Assembly (NCBI RefSeq): GCF_000349845.1
Contig: NC_020829.1
Location: 5,215,001 to 5,279,000 of the forward strand
Reading direction: 5' to 3'
Length of the DNA stretch: 64,000 nucleotides
Source: Pseudomonas sp. ATCC 13867
GTDB taxonomy: Bacteria; Pseudomonadota; Gammaproteobacteria; Pseudomonadales; Pseudomonadaceae
The notes under the pieces were generated by a model. That model made no database searches, was not told where the DNA came from, and saw nothing but the letters and a program-made list of their open reading frames with translations. How positions within the stretch are numbered: position 1 is the stretch's first letter; every line of letters begins with the position of its first letter. Positions 51,686 through 61,185 of the stretch are shown here, piece by piece. Position numbers and translations under genes: made by a program.

Positions 51686-53272
51686 TTGAGCGACCAACTC
51701 TCCCGCCGCCTGGCCCTGCTCGACGATGCCGCCAACCTGTCCCTGCTCGCCCAGTGCCTGCACGGTATCGAACGCGAATGCCTGCGTGTCGACGAACACG
51801 GCAAACTGGCGCTGACCCCGCACCCGCGCGCGCTGGGCTCGGCGCTGACCAACCCGCAGATCACCACGGACTACTCCGAGTCGCTGCTGGAGTTCATCAC
51901 GCCCACCTCCACCAGCGTCGAAAGGACCCTGGAGAACCTGGGCGAAATCCACCGTTTCGCCAACCAGAAACTCGACGGCGAATACCTGTGGAGCCCGTCG
52001 ATGCCCTGCGAGCTGCCGGACGAGGAGAGCATCCCGATCGCCCGCTACGGCAGCTCCCACATCGGCCGCCTGAAATACGTCTACCGCAAGGGCCTGGCCC
52101 TGCGTTACGGCAAGACCATGCAATGCATCGCCGGCATCCACTACAACTTCTCCCTGCCCGAGGAGCTGTGGGAACTGCTGCGCCAGGAGGAAGGCAGCGA
52201 GAAGAGCGCGCGGGATTTCCAGTCGCACCGCTACATCGCGATGATCCGCAACTTCCGCCGCTACAGCTGGCTGCTGATGTACCTGTTCGGCGCGTCCCCG
52301 GCCCTGGACGCCGGCTTCCTGCATGGCCGCCCGCATGGTCTGGAAGCCTTCGACGAGAACACCCTCTACCTGCCCTACGCCACCAGCCTGCGCATGAGCG
52401 ACCTGGGCTACCAGAACAACGCCCAGGCGGGCCTCACGCCCTGCTACAACGACCTGGACAGCTACATCGACAGCCTGCGCCGCGCGGTGAGCACACCCTA
52501 TGCGCCGTACGAGAAGGTCGGCACCCAGGTCAACGGTGAGTGGGTGCAGCTCAACACCAACATCCTGCAGATCGAAAACGAGTACTACTCGAGCATCCGT
52601 CCCAAGCGCGTCACCTACACCGGCGAACGGCCGATCCAGGCACTGATCTCCCGTGGCGTGCAGTACGTCGAGGCGCGCTGCCTGGACATCAACCCCTTCC
52701 TGCCGCTGGGCATCGACGTCACCGAAGCGCGCTTCCTCGACGCCTTCCTGCTCTACTGCGCGCTCTCCGACAGCCCGCCGCTGGGCGGCTGCGAGTGCGG
52801 CGCGGCCACCAGCAACTTCCTCAAGGTGGTCAAGGAAGGTCGTCGCCCCGGCCTGAAACTGGAGCGCGGCGGCCAGCAGGTGGAAATGAAGGACTGGGCC
52901 AACGGCCTGCTCGACGCCATCGCGCCGATCATCGACCTGCTCGACCGCGCCCACGGCGGCAGCCTGCATGCCGAAAGCCTGGCGCAACAGCGCGCCAAGG
53001 TTGCCGACGCCAACCTGACGCCATCCGCCCAGGTCCTGGCGGAAATGCGCGAACGCGGCGAGAGCTTCGAAGCCTTCGCCCTGCGCTACAGCCGTCAGCA
53101 CGCCGCGACCCTGAGCGCACAGCCGCTGTCCGCCGAGGAGCAGGCGCGCTTCGAGGACATGGCCAGTCAATCGCTGCAAGAGCAGGCGGAACTGGAAGCG
53201 CAGCCCGAAGGCGATTTCGACACCTTCATCGCTGCCTACCAGGCGAGCATCCTCGGCCTGATCAGCGTCTGA
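51686..53272 (+). CDS. gshA: Glutamate-cysteine ligase GshA
   Basis: First step of glutathione synthesis, joining glutamate and cysteine with ATP. The 528-residue protein is of the gamma-proteobacterial type: [39 protein letters not shown] region near the start, [27 protein letters not shown], and [18 protein letters not shown]. Translation starts at TTG at 51686 (TTG AGC GAC CAA), with AAGGA eight bases upstream; the P. aeruginosa gene uses the same kind of start. It is a single gene with its own terminator. Confidence 0.95.
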   Translation: MSDQLSRRLALLDDAANLSLLAQCLHGIERECLRVDEHGKLALTPHPRALGSALTNPQITTDYSESLLEFITPTSTSVERTLENLGEIHRFANQKLDGEYLWSPSMPCELPDEESIPIARYGSSHIGRLKYVYRKGLALRYGKTMQCIAGIHYNFSLPEELWELLRQEEGSEKSARDFQSHRYIAMIRNFRRYSWLLMYLFGASPALDAGFLHGRPHGLEAFDENTLYLPYATSLRMSDLGYQNNAQAGLTPCYNDLDSYIDSLRRAVSTPYAPYEKVGTQVNGEWVQLNTNILQIENEYYSSIRPKRVTYTGERPIQALISRGVQYVEARCLDINPFLPLGIDVTEARFLDAFLLYCALSDSPPLGGCECGAATSNFLKVVKEGRRPGLKLERGGQQVEMKDWANGLLDAIAPIIDLLDRAHGGSLHAESLAQQRAKVADANLTPSAQVLAEMRERGESFEAFALRYSRQHAATLSAQPLSAEEQARFEDMASQSLQEQAELEAQPEGDFDTFIAAYQASILGLISV

Positions 53273-53285
53273 GCGCGCCGCCACG

Positions 53286-53321
53286 CAAACGAAAAAGAGG
53301 CCTTCGGGCCTCTTTTTCGTT
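53286..53321. terminator. gshA terminator
   Basis: AAACGAAAAAGAGGCC-TTCG-GGCCTCTTTTTCGTTT: a long perfect stem with a UUCG tetraloop and A/T tracts on both sides, 13 bases after the gshA stop. Confidence 0.95.
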
Positions 53322-53340
53322 TCCACGGTACTGCGCCCTG

Positions 53341-53452
53341 CAGGAGCGAGCTCGCGAATGGGCCCGCTGCGGGGTTGCTTCGCGAGGCCGAATCCATTCC
53401 CTACGGATAACGGCATTCCCCACATTCCTGTGGGTCACAAGCTCGCTCCTAC
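53341..53452. repeat. Degenerate REPIN
   Basis: Left arm CAGGAGCGAGCTCGCGAATGG (shortened) and right arm CAAGCTCGCTCCTAC (truncated) with a long spacer that contains other sequence, between convergent gshA and argA. The arms have lost several bases compared with the intact copies. Confidence 0.7.
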
Positions 53453-53464
53453 GCAGGGCAGCCG

Positions 53465-54763
53465 TTACAAGGTCTTCTCGAACACCTGCGAATTGCGCTG
53501 GTAGTTGTACAGCGAGGCGCGCGCCGTTGGCAGCCGGTCGACGCTGCTGGGCTGGAAGCCGCGCTCGCGGAACCAGTGGGCGGTGCGGGTGGTGAGCACG
53601 TAGAGGGTCTTCAGACCGAGGTTGCGCGCGCGCTGCTCGATACGCTCCAGCAGCTCGTCGCCACGCCCGCCGTGGCGATACTCCGGGTTCACCGCCAGGC
53701 ACGCCAGTTCGCCAGCCTCGGAATCGGCGATGGGATAGAGCGCCGCGCAGGCGATGATCAGCCCTTCGCGCTCGACGATGCTGAACTGCTCGATCTCGCG
53801 CTCCAGCACCTCGCGGGAGCGGCGCACCAGGATGCCCTGCTCCTCCAGCGGGCGGATCAGCTCCAGCAGACCGCCGACGTCCTCGATGCCCGCCTCGCGC
53901 AGTTGTTCGAACTGTTCCTGGGCCACCAGGGTGCCGTTGCCGGTGCGGGTGAACAGCTCGCTGAGCAGCGAGCCGTCCTCGGTGTAGCTGACGATATGGC
54001 TGCGACGCACGCCCGCGCGGCAGGCCTGGGCGGCGGCATCCAGCAGCTCGCCCTGGTAGCTCGCGCCGAGGCGCTCCAGGTGCGCCGGCACCTGCTGCGG
54101 GCGCAGCTCGCGCACCAGCTTGTCGTTGCTGTCCAGCAGGCCGCGTTCGGCGCCGTAGAGGATCAGCTTGTCCGCGCCCAGGTCGATGGCCGCGCGCATG
54201 GCCACGTCCTCGCAGGCGAGGTTGAAGATTTCCCCGGTGGGCGAGTAGCCCAGCGGCGAGAGCAGCACGATGCTGCGCTCGTCGAGCTGGCGGTTGATGC
54301 CCTTGCGGTCGATCCGGCGGACTTCGCCGGTGTGGTGGTAATCGATGCCGTCGACCACGCCGATCGGCCGCGCAGTGACGAAGTTGCCGGAGGTCACGCG
54401 CATGCGCGAGCCCTGCATCGGCGAGGCGGCCATGTCCATCGACAGGCGCGCTTCGATGGCAATGCGCAGGTTGCCCACGGCGTCGATCACGCAACCCAGG
54501 GTCGGCGCGTCGGTCACCCGCAGGCCGCGATGGAAGCGTGGCGCCAGACCGTGCGAGGCCAGGCGCGCCTCGATCTGCGGGCGCGAGCCGTGCACCAGCA
54601 CCAGGCGCACGCCCAGGCTGTGCAGCAGCACCAGGTCGTGGACGATATTGCCGAAATTGGGGTCTTCGACGCCCTCGCCGGGGAGCATCACCACGAAGGT
54701 GCAGTCCCGGTGCGAGTTGATGTAGGGCGAAGCGTGGCGCAGCCAGTTGACGTAGTCGTGCAT
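53465..54763 (-). CDS. argA: N-acetylglutamate synthase ArgA
   Basis: First enzyme of arginine synthesis: acetyl-CoA plus glutamate. The 432-residue protein fuses an N-terminal amino-acid-kinase-like domain (RLVLVHGSRPQIEARLASHGL, VTSGNFVTARP), which usually holds the arginine inhibition site, with a C-terminal GNAT domain (about 290-432; GELACLAVNPEYRHGGRGDELLERIEQRAR is the acetyl-CoA motif). Length matches P. aeruginosa ArgA. It is transcribed from a leader containing a 10-bp inverted repeat, downstream of argE on the same strand. Confidence 0.94.
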   Translation of the reverse strand: MHDYVNWLRHASPYINSHRDCTFVVMLPGEGVEDPNFGNIVHDLVLLHSLGVRLVLVHGSRPQIEARLASHGLAPRFHRGLRVTDAPTLGCVIDAVGNLRIAIEARLSMDMAASPMQGSRMRVTSGNFVTARPIGVVDGIDYHHTGEVRRIDRKGINRQLDERSIVLLSPLGYSPTGEIFNLACEDVAMRAAIDLGADKLILYGAERGLLDSNDKLVRELRPQQVPAHLERLGASYQGELLDAAAQACRAGVRRSHIVSYTEDGSLLSELFTRTGNGTLVAQEQFEQLREAGIEDVGGLLELIRPLEEQGILVRRSREVLEREIEQFSIVEREGLIIACAALYPIADSEAGELACLAVNPEYRHGGRGDELLERIEQRARNLGLKTLYVLTTRTAHWFRERGFQPSSVDRLPTARASLYNYQRNSQVFEKTL

Positions 54764-54771
54764 TGCTTGAA

Positions 54772-54861
54772 AAGCCTGTCGTGCGAGTGGGCGGAAGTCT
54801 GTCGAATGCGGCCGGGGCCGGGCGGCGCGGTTATCGTCGTCGCAGGAACATCGACAGGCTT
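54772..54861. promoter_or_regulatory. Inverted repeat in the argA upstream region
   Basis: AAGCCTGTCG (54772-54781) and CGACAGGCTT (54852-54861) are perfect inverse copies about 70 bases apart, directly upstream of the argA start. They could be paired operator half-sites or the ends of a small element. No known arginine-repressor site was recognised. Confidence 0.45.
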
Positions 54862-54953
54862 CTCCTCTACAGTACGTCGGGCCCTGTTGCGGGCGTTCTA
54901 CAGGCGAATCTCCGCAGGCGACTTCCCGGAGGCAGCGCTCCAGGGACGACGCT

Positions 54954-56093
54954 CTACAGACAATAGTGGCGGATCAGTCCGCGCAGCAATTCCACGGTCG
55001 GCTCGATGCGGTCCAGGGCAAGATGCTCGTCCGGCTGGTGGGCGCAGGCGATGTCGCCGGGGCCGAGCACCAGGGTCTGGCAGCCGAGCTGCTGAAGATA
55101 CGGTGCTTCAGTGCCAAAGGCTACCGCTTGCGCCGAATATCCGCTGAGACTTTCGGCGATACGCACCAGCTCGCTGTCCACCGCCTCTTCGAAGGGCGGC
55201 ACGGCGGGGAACAGCGGGCGGTAGTCGAGCTGCACCGCATGGCGCTCGGCGACCGGCCGCAGGCGCTCGCGAATGGCCTGGCGCAGAGCCTCCGGCTGCA
55301 TGCCGGGCAGCGGGCGCAGGTCGAACTCCAGGGCGCACTGGCCACAGATGCGGTTGGGGTTGTCGCCGCCGTGGATGCAGCCGAGGTTGAGCGTCGGCTG
55401 CGGCACGCTGAACTGCGGATTGGCGAACTCGCGCTGCCACTCGCCGCGCAGCGCCAGCAGCTCGCCAATGGCGGCGTGCATGGCCTCCAGCGCGCTGCGC
55501 CCCAGGCTGGGGTCGGAGGAGTGACCGCTCTGGCCCAGGATGTCGATGCGCTCCATCATCACGCCCTTGTGCAGGCGGATCGGCTTCAGGCCGGTGGGTT
55601 CGCCAATCACCGCCGCACGCCCCAGCGGCCGCCCGGACTCGGCCAGCTTGCGGGCGCCAGCCATCGAGCTTTCCTCGTCGCAGGTGGCGAGCAGGATCAG
55701 CGGCTGCTTCAACGGCTGGTCCAACAAGGGCAGCAACGCCTCGATGGCCAGGGCGAAGAAGCCCTTCATGTCGCAGGCGCCCAGGCCGTACCAGCGGCCA
55801 TCGCGTTCGTCCAGGCGCAGCGGATCGCTGCTCCACAGCGCCTCGTCGTAGGGCACCGTGTCGGTATGCCCGGCCAGCACCAGGCCACCGGGGCCGCTGC
55901 CCAGCACGGCGATCAGATTGGACTTGCCCGGCGAGACGGCCTGCAGCTCGCAGGTGAAGCCCAGGTCATCCAGCCAACCGGCCAGGCGCTCGATCACCGG
56001 TCGGTTCGACTGGTCCAGCGCGGCCTGGGTGCAACTCACCGACGACAGGGCGATCAGTTCGGCAAAGCGTTGTTTCAAGGGCGGCAACGGCAT
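54954..56093 (-). CDS. argE: Acetylornithine deacetylase ArgE
   Basis: Zn-dependent M20 peptidase-fold enzyme that releases acetate from N-acetylornithine (or a related acyl amino acid). The 379-residue protein has GHTDTVPYDE, WYGLGACDMKGF (metal-binding Asp), TCDEESSMAGAR (catalytic Glu pair), VIGEPTGLKPI, and the late GPGDIACAHQPDEH with the last metal His. The start ATG at 56093 has GGAGG five bases upstream. The frame is open further, but that stretch is antisense to the next gene. It is divergent from the CYTH/CHAD gene. Confidence 0.92.
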   Translation of the reverse strand: MPLPPLKQRFAELIALSSVSCTQAALDQSNRPVIERLAGWLDDLGFTCELQAVSPGKSNLIAVLGSGPGGLVLAGHTDTVPYDEALWSSDPLRLDERDGRWYGLGACDMKGFFALAIEALLPLLDQPLKQPLILLATCDEESSMAGARKLAESGRPLGRAAVIGEPTGLKPIRLHKGVMMERIDILGQSGHSSDPSLGRSALEAMHAAIGELLALRGEWQREFANPQFSVPQPTLNLGCIHGGDNPNRICGQCALEFDLRPLPGMQPEALRQAIRERLRPVAERHAVQLDYRPLFPAVPPFEEAVDSELVRIAESLSGYSAQAVAFGTEAPYLQQLGCQTLVLGPGDIACAHQPDEHLALDRIEPTVELLRGLIRHYCL

Positions 56094-56267
56094 GGTGTCC
56101 TCCGAGGGCGTGGTTTCCACTATGGACCATGCCGGCCTGCGGTAAAACCTCGCGCCGCCCGGCAGGCGCACCGAACTACCTGTAAACTGCACACCTTTGA
56201 CGCCTTTTCCGTGCCCCTCTTCAGGCTTTTCGCCAGACGGGCGCATCCGCTCTGACCGGACATCGCC

Positions 56268-57632
56268 ATGCAGAAAGAAACCGAAATCAAACTGCGCGCC
56301 AGCCGCGAAACTCTCGACGCCCTGCGCGATCATCCGGCGCTGAAGAAGCGCAACAAGTCCGGCTGGGAACTCCGCGAGCTGTTCAACCAGTACTACGACA
56401 CGCCCACCCGCGAGCTGGCCCGCGCCCGCGTCGCCCTGCGCATGCGCCGCGACGGCGAGCAGTTCATCCAGACCCTGAAGACCCGCGGCCAGAGCGTCGC
56501 CGGGCTGTCCGAGCGCAACGAGTGGGACTGGGACCTGGAGAAGAACAAGCTCGACCTGAAGAAGCTCGACGACCAGTGCTGGCCGGCCGCCCTCGCCGAC
56601 CTGGACAAGAAGCAGCTCAAGCCGATCTTCAGCACCGACTTCACCCGCCAGCGCGCCGAGATCGCCTGGGGTCGCGGCAAGACCAAGGTGGTCATCGAGG
56701 CCGCGCTGGACCTGGGCAAGGTCATCGCCGGCAAGCAGGAAGAGGAAATCTGCGAGCTGGAGCTGGAGCTGCGCCAGGGCGAACCCGCCGCGCTGCTGGA
56801 ACTGGCGCTGGAACTGGCCGCCGACCTGGCGCTGATGCCCTGCGACATCAGCAAGGCCGAGCGCGGCTACCGGCTGTTCGACCCGGCCAGCTACAGCATC
56901 CAGCCCGATACCCAGAAGCTGCTGGCGGAAACTCCGCTCGACGGCGCCTTCGCCGCGCTGGCCTGGGCGCTGCTGGGCAGCAGCCAGCGCCTGGCCGAGC
57001 AATACCGCTTCAACGGCCACTGGCGTCTGCTGGAAGACTGGCTACGCCAGCTGGTGGACCTGCGCGCCCTGCTCGGCAGCCTCGGCCAGGCCGTGCCGCG
57101 CGCCACTACCCGCGAGCTGCGCGCCGCCCTCGATGCGCTGATCGCCGACTGGCTGCCGCGCATCGAACAGGGCCGCGACGACGAAGCCGTGCGCCAGCAG
57201 ATGCCGGACGCCTTCCGCGAGGAACTGGCGAACACCCGCTGGGGCCAGTTCTCCCTGGGCACCTCGCGCTGGCTGCTGGCCAAGGCCTGGACCGAGGCGC
57301 GCAACGAGCGCGCCAACCGCCTGGGCGGCGCCGCGGTCGGCAAGTGGCTGCAACGCACGCTCGCCGAAGAGGCCCAGGCCATGCCGCTGCAACGCGCCCA
57401 GCAACTGCCCGAAGTGCTCGCCGACCAACTGCCGCGCCTGCAGCGCATGCTGGTCTGGCTGCGCCCGGCGCGCGGCGTGCTGGACCTGCCGGAGGTCGAC
57501 CGCCTGTACGGTGAACTGGCCAAGCTGGAAGAACTGCTGGCCGCCCCGGAGGCCGAGGATCGCCTGGATGCCCTGGCGGCCCAGGCCCATACTGTGCTCA
57601 CCCTCAAGCCGTGGAAGGCGCTTTTGAAATAA
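56268..57632 (+). CDS. CYTH-CHAD inorganic triphosphatase
   Basis: A 454-residue protein with an N-terminal CYTH domain, METEIKLR-like as QKETEIKLRAS (ExExK motif), YYDTPTRELARARVALRMRRDGEQFIQTLKTRG, and KVVIEAALDLGKV. It is followed by a helical CHAD domain that ends near the C-terminus. E. coli YgiF has the same two domains and hydrolyses tripolyphosphate. CHAD domains bind polyphosphate, so a link with polyphosphate metabolism is plausible. It lies alone, with a REPIN after it. Confidence 0.87.
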   Translation: MQKETEIKLRASRETLDALRDHPALKKRNKSGWELRELFNQYYDTPTRELARARVALRMRRDGEQFIQTLKTRGQSVAGLSERNEWDWDLEKNKLDLKKLDDQCWPAALADLDKKQLKPIFSTDFTRQRAEIAWGRGKTKVVIEAALDLGKVIAGKQEEEICELELELRQGEPAALLELALELAADLALMPCDISKAERGYRLFDPASYSIQPDTQKLLAETPLDGAFAALAWALLGSSQRLAEQYRFNGHWRLLEDWLRQLVDLRALLGSLGQAVPRATTRELRAALDALIADWLPRIEQGRDDEAVRQQMPDAFREELANTRWGQFSLGTSRWLLAKAWTEARNERANRLGGAAVGKWLQRTLAEEAQAMPLQRAQQLPEVLADQLPRLQRMLVWLRPARGVLDLPEVDRLYGELAKLEELLAAPEAEDRLDALAAQAHTVLTLKPWKALLK

Positions 57633-57657
57633 GCTCCGGGCGAGCTCGCCGGCCCTT

Positions 57658-57729
57658 GTAGGAGCGAGCTTGCTCGCGAACCAGGCCTGGCACCAAGCCA
57701 AAGCGGTTCGCGAGCAAGCTCGCTCCTAC
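57658..57729. repeat. REPIN (two inverted REPs)
   Basis: Two full REP arms in inverted orientation with about a 26-base spacer, between the CYTH/CHAD and GspE-like genes, which are both on the plus strand. Confidence 0.9.
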
Positions 57730-57769
57730 ATAAGCCTGTCACTTCACGCCAGGACCAACAGGAGTTCAG

Positions 57770-59554
57770 ATGTCCGCCTACGCCCCCTCCGCCCAGGACC
57801 GCTTGCTCGACCTGGGCGATATTCTGCGCGAACTGGTGAGCCAGGGCCGCGTCGCCCAGGATGACGCCGAGCAGTGCCTGGCCATCCGCCGCAGCGCGGT
57901 GAACAACCAGCAGCACCCGCTGGAGTTTCTCGCCGCGCAGCAGGTCGAAGATCGCCAGCGCTGCGGGCGCAAGCTCGACCTCGACGCCCTGGTGCACTGG
58001 CTGGCGGACTACTCAGGGCAGCCCTATCGGCGCATCGACCCGCTGAAGATCGACGTGGCGGCGGTCACCCCGCTGATGTCCTACGCCTTCGCCCAGCGCC
58101 ACCAGATCCTCGCGGTGGCCGTGGCGCCGGACGAAGTCACCATCGCCAGCGCGCAGCCTTTCGTGCAGGCCTGGGAAAGCAACCTGATCCACGTCCTCAA
58201 GCGCCCGATCAAGCGTGTGGTCGCCAGCCCCACCGACATCCAGCGCTTCACCGTGGAGTTCTACCGGCTGGCCAAGTCGGTCAGCGGCGCCACCGCCAAG
58301 GACCAGAAGGTCAGCGGCGTGGGCAACTTCGAGCAACTGCTCAACCTGGGCGCGGCGGACCAGGAGCCCGATGCCAACGACGCGCACATCGTCACCATCG
58401 TCGACTGGCTGTTCCAGTACGCCTTCCAGCAGCGCGCCAGCGATATCCACATCGAGCCGCGCCGCGAGCAGGGCACGGTGCGCTTCCGCATCGACGGCGT
58501 GCTGCACAACGTCTACCAGTTCCCGCCGCAGGTCACGATGGCGGTGGTCAGCCGCCTCAAGTCCCTGGGCCGGATGAACGTCGCCGAGAAGCGCAAGCCG
58601 CAGGACGGCCGGGTAAAGACCAAGACCCCGGACGGCGCCGAGGTCGAGCTGCGCCTGTCGACCCTGCCCACGGCCTTCGGCGAGAAGATGGTGATGCGGA
58701 TCTTCGACCCCGAAGTGCTGCTCAAGACCTTCGACCAGCTCGGCTTCTCGCCGGACGACCTGCGCCGCTGGCAGAGCATGACCAGCCAGCCCAACGGCAT
58801 CATCCTGGTCACCGGCCCCACCGGCTCGGGCAAGACCACCACGCTGTACACCACGCTCAAGCAACTGGCCACCGACGAGGTGAACGTCTGCACCATCGAG
58901 GACCCGATCGAGATGATCGAGCCCTCGTTCAACCAGATGCAGGTGCAGCACAACATCGAGCTGACCTTCGCCAGCGGCGTGCGCGCCCTGCTGCGCCAGG
59001 ACCCGGACATCATCATGGTCGGCGAGATCCGCGACCTGGAGACCGCCGAGATGGCCATCCAGGCGGCGCTCACCGGCCACCTGGTGCTCTCCACCCTGCA
59101 CACCAACGACTCGCCCACCGCCATCACCCGCCTGCTCGAACTGGGCGTGCCCTACTACCTGATCCGCGCCACCGTGCTCGGCGTCATGGCCCAGCGCCTG
59201 GTGCGCACCCTGTGTCCGCACTGCAAGGAACCGATGGAACTGGACGAGGCGGACTGGCAGGAACTGACCCGGCCGTGGAACGCCCCGCTGCCGACCAGCG
59301 CCCATCGCGCCGTCGGTTGCCTGGAGTGCCGCGACACCGGCTATCGGGGCCGCGCCGGGGTCTACGAGATCATGCTGCTGAGCGAAACCGTGAAGGAGCA
59401 GATCAGCGCGGACACCGACCTGATCCCGCTGCGCCGCCAGGCCTTCAAGGAGGGCATGCGCAGCTTGCGCCTGTCCGGCGCGCAGAAGGTCGCCGCCGGG
59501 CTGACCACCATCGAGGAAGTACTGCGGGTCACTCCGCAGAGCGAGCAGAAGTAG
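57770..59554 (+). CDS. Orphan GspE/PilB-family secretion ATPase
   Basis: A 594-residue secretion ATPase. The N-terminal part resembles the GspE/PilB N1 and N2 domains; the core has RASDIHIEPR, Walker A GPTGSGKTTT (around residue 350), the Asp box IEDPIEMIEPSFNQMQV, Walker B IIMVGEIRDLETAEMA, and the His box LVLSTLHTNDSP. Zn-binding CPHCKEP and CLECRDTGYRGR cysteines (tetracysteine motif) mark the GspE-like subtype. No GspF, GspG or other secretion genes are beside it, so it is an orphan as judged from this window. AGGAG sits five bases before the ATG. P. aeruginosa has a like gene after the CYTH/CHAD one (PA5210). Confidence 0.87.
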   Translation: MSAYAPSAQDRLLDLGDILRELVSQGRVAQDDAEQCLAIRRSAVNNQQHPLEFLAAQQVEDRQRCGRKLDLDALVHWLADYSGQPYRRIDPLKIDVAAVTPLMSYAFAQRHQILAVAVAPDEVTIASAQPFVQAWESNLIHVLKRPIKRVVASPTDIQRFTVEFYRLAKSVSGATAKDQKVSGVGNFEQLLNLGAADQEPDANDAHIVTIVDWLFQYAFQQRASDIHIEPRREQGTVRFRIDGVLHNVYQFPPQVTMAVVSRLKSLGRMNVAEKRKPQDGRVKTKTPDGAEVELRLSTLPTAFGEKMVMRIFDPEVLLKTFDQLGFSPDDLRRWQSMTSQPNGIILVTGPTGSGKTTTLYTTLKQLATDEVNVCTIEDPIEMIEPSFNQMQVQHNIELTFASGVRALLRQDPDIIMVGEIRDLETAEMAIQAALTGHLVLSTLHTNDSPTAITRLLELGVPYYLIRATVLGVMAQRLVRTLCPHCKEPMELDEADWQELTRPWNAPLPTSAHRAVGCLECRDTGYRGRAGVYEIMLLSETVKEQISADTDLIPLRRQAFKEGMRSLRLSGAQKVAAGLTTIEEVLRVTPQSEQK

Positions 59555-59661
59555 CCTGTCGGCGGGGTATCGCCCTTCCGGCCGGCGCGGGGGTTGGTCC
59601 ACGATAGCGCGCAGGGCCCGTAGCCGCCCCACAGGCAGTTTTCGACCAAGGAGCTTTTCAC

Positions 59662-60588
59662 ATGGAAATCGGTAGTGTCGTCCTGTTGTTCGTCATCCTG
59701 GCCATCGCCATCGTCCTGATGGGCTTCAAGGTGGTCCCGCAAGGCTTCGAATGGACGGTGGAGCGCTTCGGCCGCTACACCCATACGCTCAAGCCGGGCC
59801 TGAGCATCATCATCCCGGTGGTCGACCGCATCGGCCAGAAGATCAACATGATGGAGCGCGTGCTGGACGTCCCGCCGCAGGAAGCGATCAGCGCCGACAA
59901 CGCCATCGTGCAGATCGATGCCGTGTGCTTCTTCCAGGTGGTCGACGCGGCGCAAGCGGCCTATGAAGTGAGCGGGCTGGAAAACGCCGTGCGCAACCTG
60001 GTGATGACCAACATCCGCACCGTGCTCGGCTCGATGGAGCTGGACCACATGCTCAGCCAGCGCGACGCAATCAACGAACGCCTGCTGCGCACCGTCGACG
60101 AGGCCACCGCGCCCTGGGGGCTGAAGGTCACCCGCATCGAGATCAAGGACATCAGCCCACCGGCCGACCTGGTGGAAGCGATGGCCAGCCAGATGAAGGC
60201 CGAACGCCTGAAGCGCGCGCAGATCCTCGAGGCCGAGGGCAAGCGCGCGGCGGAAATCCTCACCGCCGAAGGCAAGAAGCAGGCTCAGATCCTCGAAGCC
60301 GAAGGCCTGCGCCAGTCGGCCTTCCTCGAATCCGAGGCGCGCGAGCGCCAGGCCGAGGCCGAAGCCAAGGCGACCCGGGTGGTCTCCGAGGCCATCGCCA
60401 GCGGCAACGTGCAGGCGATCAACTACTTCGTCGCGCAGAAGTACGTCGACGCCCTCGGCCAACTGGCCAGCTCCAACAACAGCAAGATCGTGCTGATGCC
60501 GCTGGAAGCCAGCCAGGTGATCGGCGCGGTCGGCGGCATCGGCGAGATCGTCAAGGCCACCTTCGGTGACGCCAAGGGCCGCAACTGA
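59662..60588 (+). CDS. SPFH-domain (stomatin/QmcA-like) membrane protein
   Basis: A 308-residue protein with one N-terminal membrane helix ([17 protein letters not shown]), then a stomatin-like SPFH/band 7 domain ([42 protein letters not shown] region, [16 protein letters not shown]) and a coiled coil ([21 protein letters not shown]). Such proteins form large membrane-attached oligomers in functional membrane microdomains. Its stop overlaps the nfeD-like start as TGATG. AAGGAG before the ATG fixes the start. Confidence 0.92.
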   Translation: MEIGSVVLLFVILAIAIVLMGFKVVPQGFEWTVERFGRYTHTLKPGLSIIIPVVDRIGQKINMMERVLDVPPQEAISADNAIVQIDAVCFFQVVDAAQAAYEVSGLENAVRNLVMTNIRTVLGSMELDHMLSQRDAINERLLRTVDEATAPWGLKVTRIEIKDISPPADLVEAMASQMKAERLKRAQILEAEGKRAAEILTAEGKKQAQILEAEGLRQSAFLESEARERQAEAEAKATRVVSEAIASGNVQAINYFVAQKYVDALGQLASSNNSKIVLMPLEASQVIGAVGGIGEIVKATFGDAKGRN

Positions 60589-61034
60589 TGGCCGCCTTTC
60601 TGCAGAATCTCGGCTTCTGGGACTGGCTGGGGCTGGGCATCGTCCTGTTGATCCTGGAAATCTTCGGCGCCGGCGGCTACCTGCTGTGGATCGGCATCGC
60701 CGCGGCGCTGACCGGCGTGCTGGCATTCCTGCTGCCGGGGCTGGACTGGCTCTGGCAGTGCCTGGCCTTCGGCGTGCTGGCGATCCTCACCGCGCTGTAC
60801 TGGTGGAACCACCAGCGCCTGAACAAGCGCCAGGCCGAACCCTCCGGCCTCAACCGCCGCGGCAGCGAGCTGGTCGGCCGCCAGTTCGCCCTGCACGACG
60901 CCATCGTCGGCGGCCGCGGCAAGATCCGCGTCGGCGACAGCGTCTGGCTGGTCAGCGGGCCTGACCTGCCCGCCGGCGCGCAGGTGCGCGTGACCGGGCA
61001 GGACGGTGTGCTGCTGCTCGTCGAGCCGATCTGA
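60588..61034 (+). CDS. NfeD-family membrane protein
   Basis: A 148-residue protein with two to four hydrophobic segments (WLGLGIVLLILEIFGAGGYLLW, LTGVLAFLLPGLDWLWQCLAFGVLAIL) and a C-terminal OB-fold domain (LVGRQFALHDAIVGGRGKIRVGDSVWLV). Short NfeD proteins pair with stomatin-like proteins; the start overlaps the stomatin stop (TGATG), so they are co-translated. The pair also occurs in P. aeruginosa (PA0452-PA0453). Confidence 0.9.
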   Translation: MAAFLQNLGFWDWLGLGIVLLILEIFGAGGYLLWIGIAAALTGVLAFLLPGLDWLWQCLAFGVLAILTALYWWNHQRLNKRQAEPSGLNRRGSELVGRQFALHDAIVGGRGKIRVGDSVWLVSGPDLPAGAQVRVTGQDGVLLLVEPI

Positions 61035-61055
61035 GCTCCGATCAAACCGGTATCT

Positions 61056-61138
61056 GTAGGAGCGAGCTTGCTCGCGAACCCGCCCCCGCTGCGGAGTTCG
61101 GTTCGCGAGCAAGGACTGGGCGTCCCCTTCGGTCCTAC
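61056..61138. repeat. REPIN with altered second arm
   Basis: The left arm is intact (GTAGGAGCGAGCTTGCTCGCGAA). In the right arm the central CTCGC is replaced by 19 bases (GACTGGGCGTCCCCTTCGG) between TTCGCGAGCAAG and TCCTAC. It lies between the convergent nfeD and lgt genes. Confidence 0.8.
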
Positions 61139-61146
61139 GAAAAGCA

Positions 61147-61173
61147 GAAAGCCGCCCTAGGGCGGCTTTTTCA
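61147..61173. terminator. Terminator between nfeD and lgt
   Basis: AAAGCCGCCC-TA-GGGCGGCTTTTT: a palindromic stem with A and T runs, serving the convergent genes in either direction. Confidence 0.9.
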
Positions 61174-61185
61174 TTCAGGCGAAAC

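Noticed and set aside
56094-57020. N-terminal extension of argE
   Set aside because: It is antisense to the CYTH/CHAD gene; the ATG at 56093 has a perfect GGAGG.
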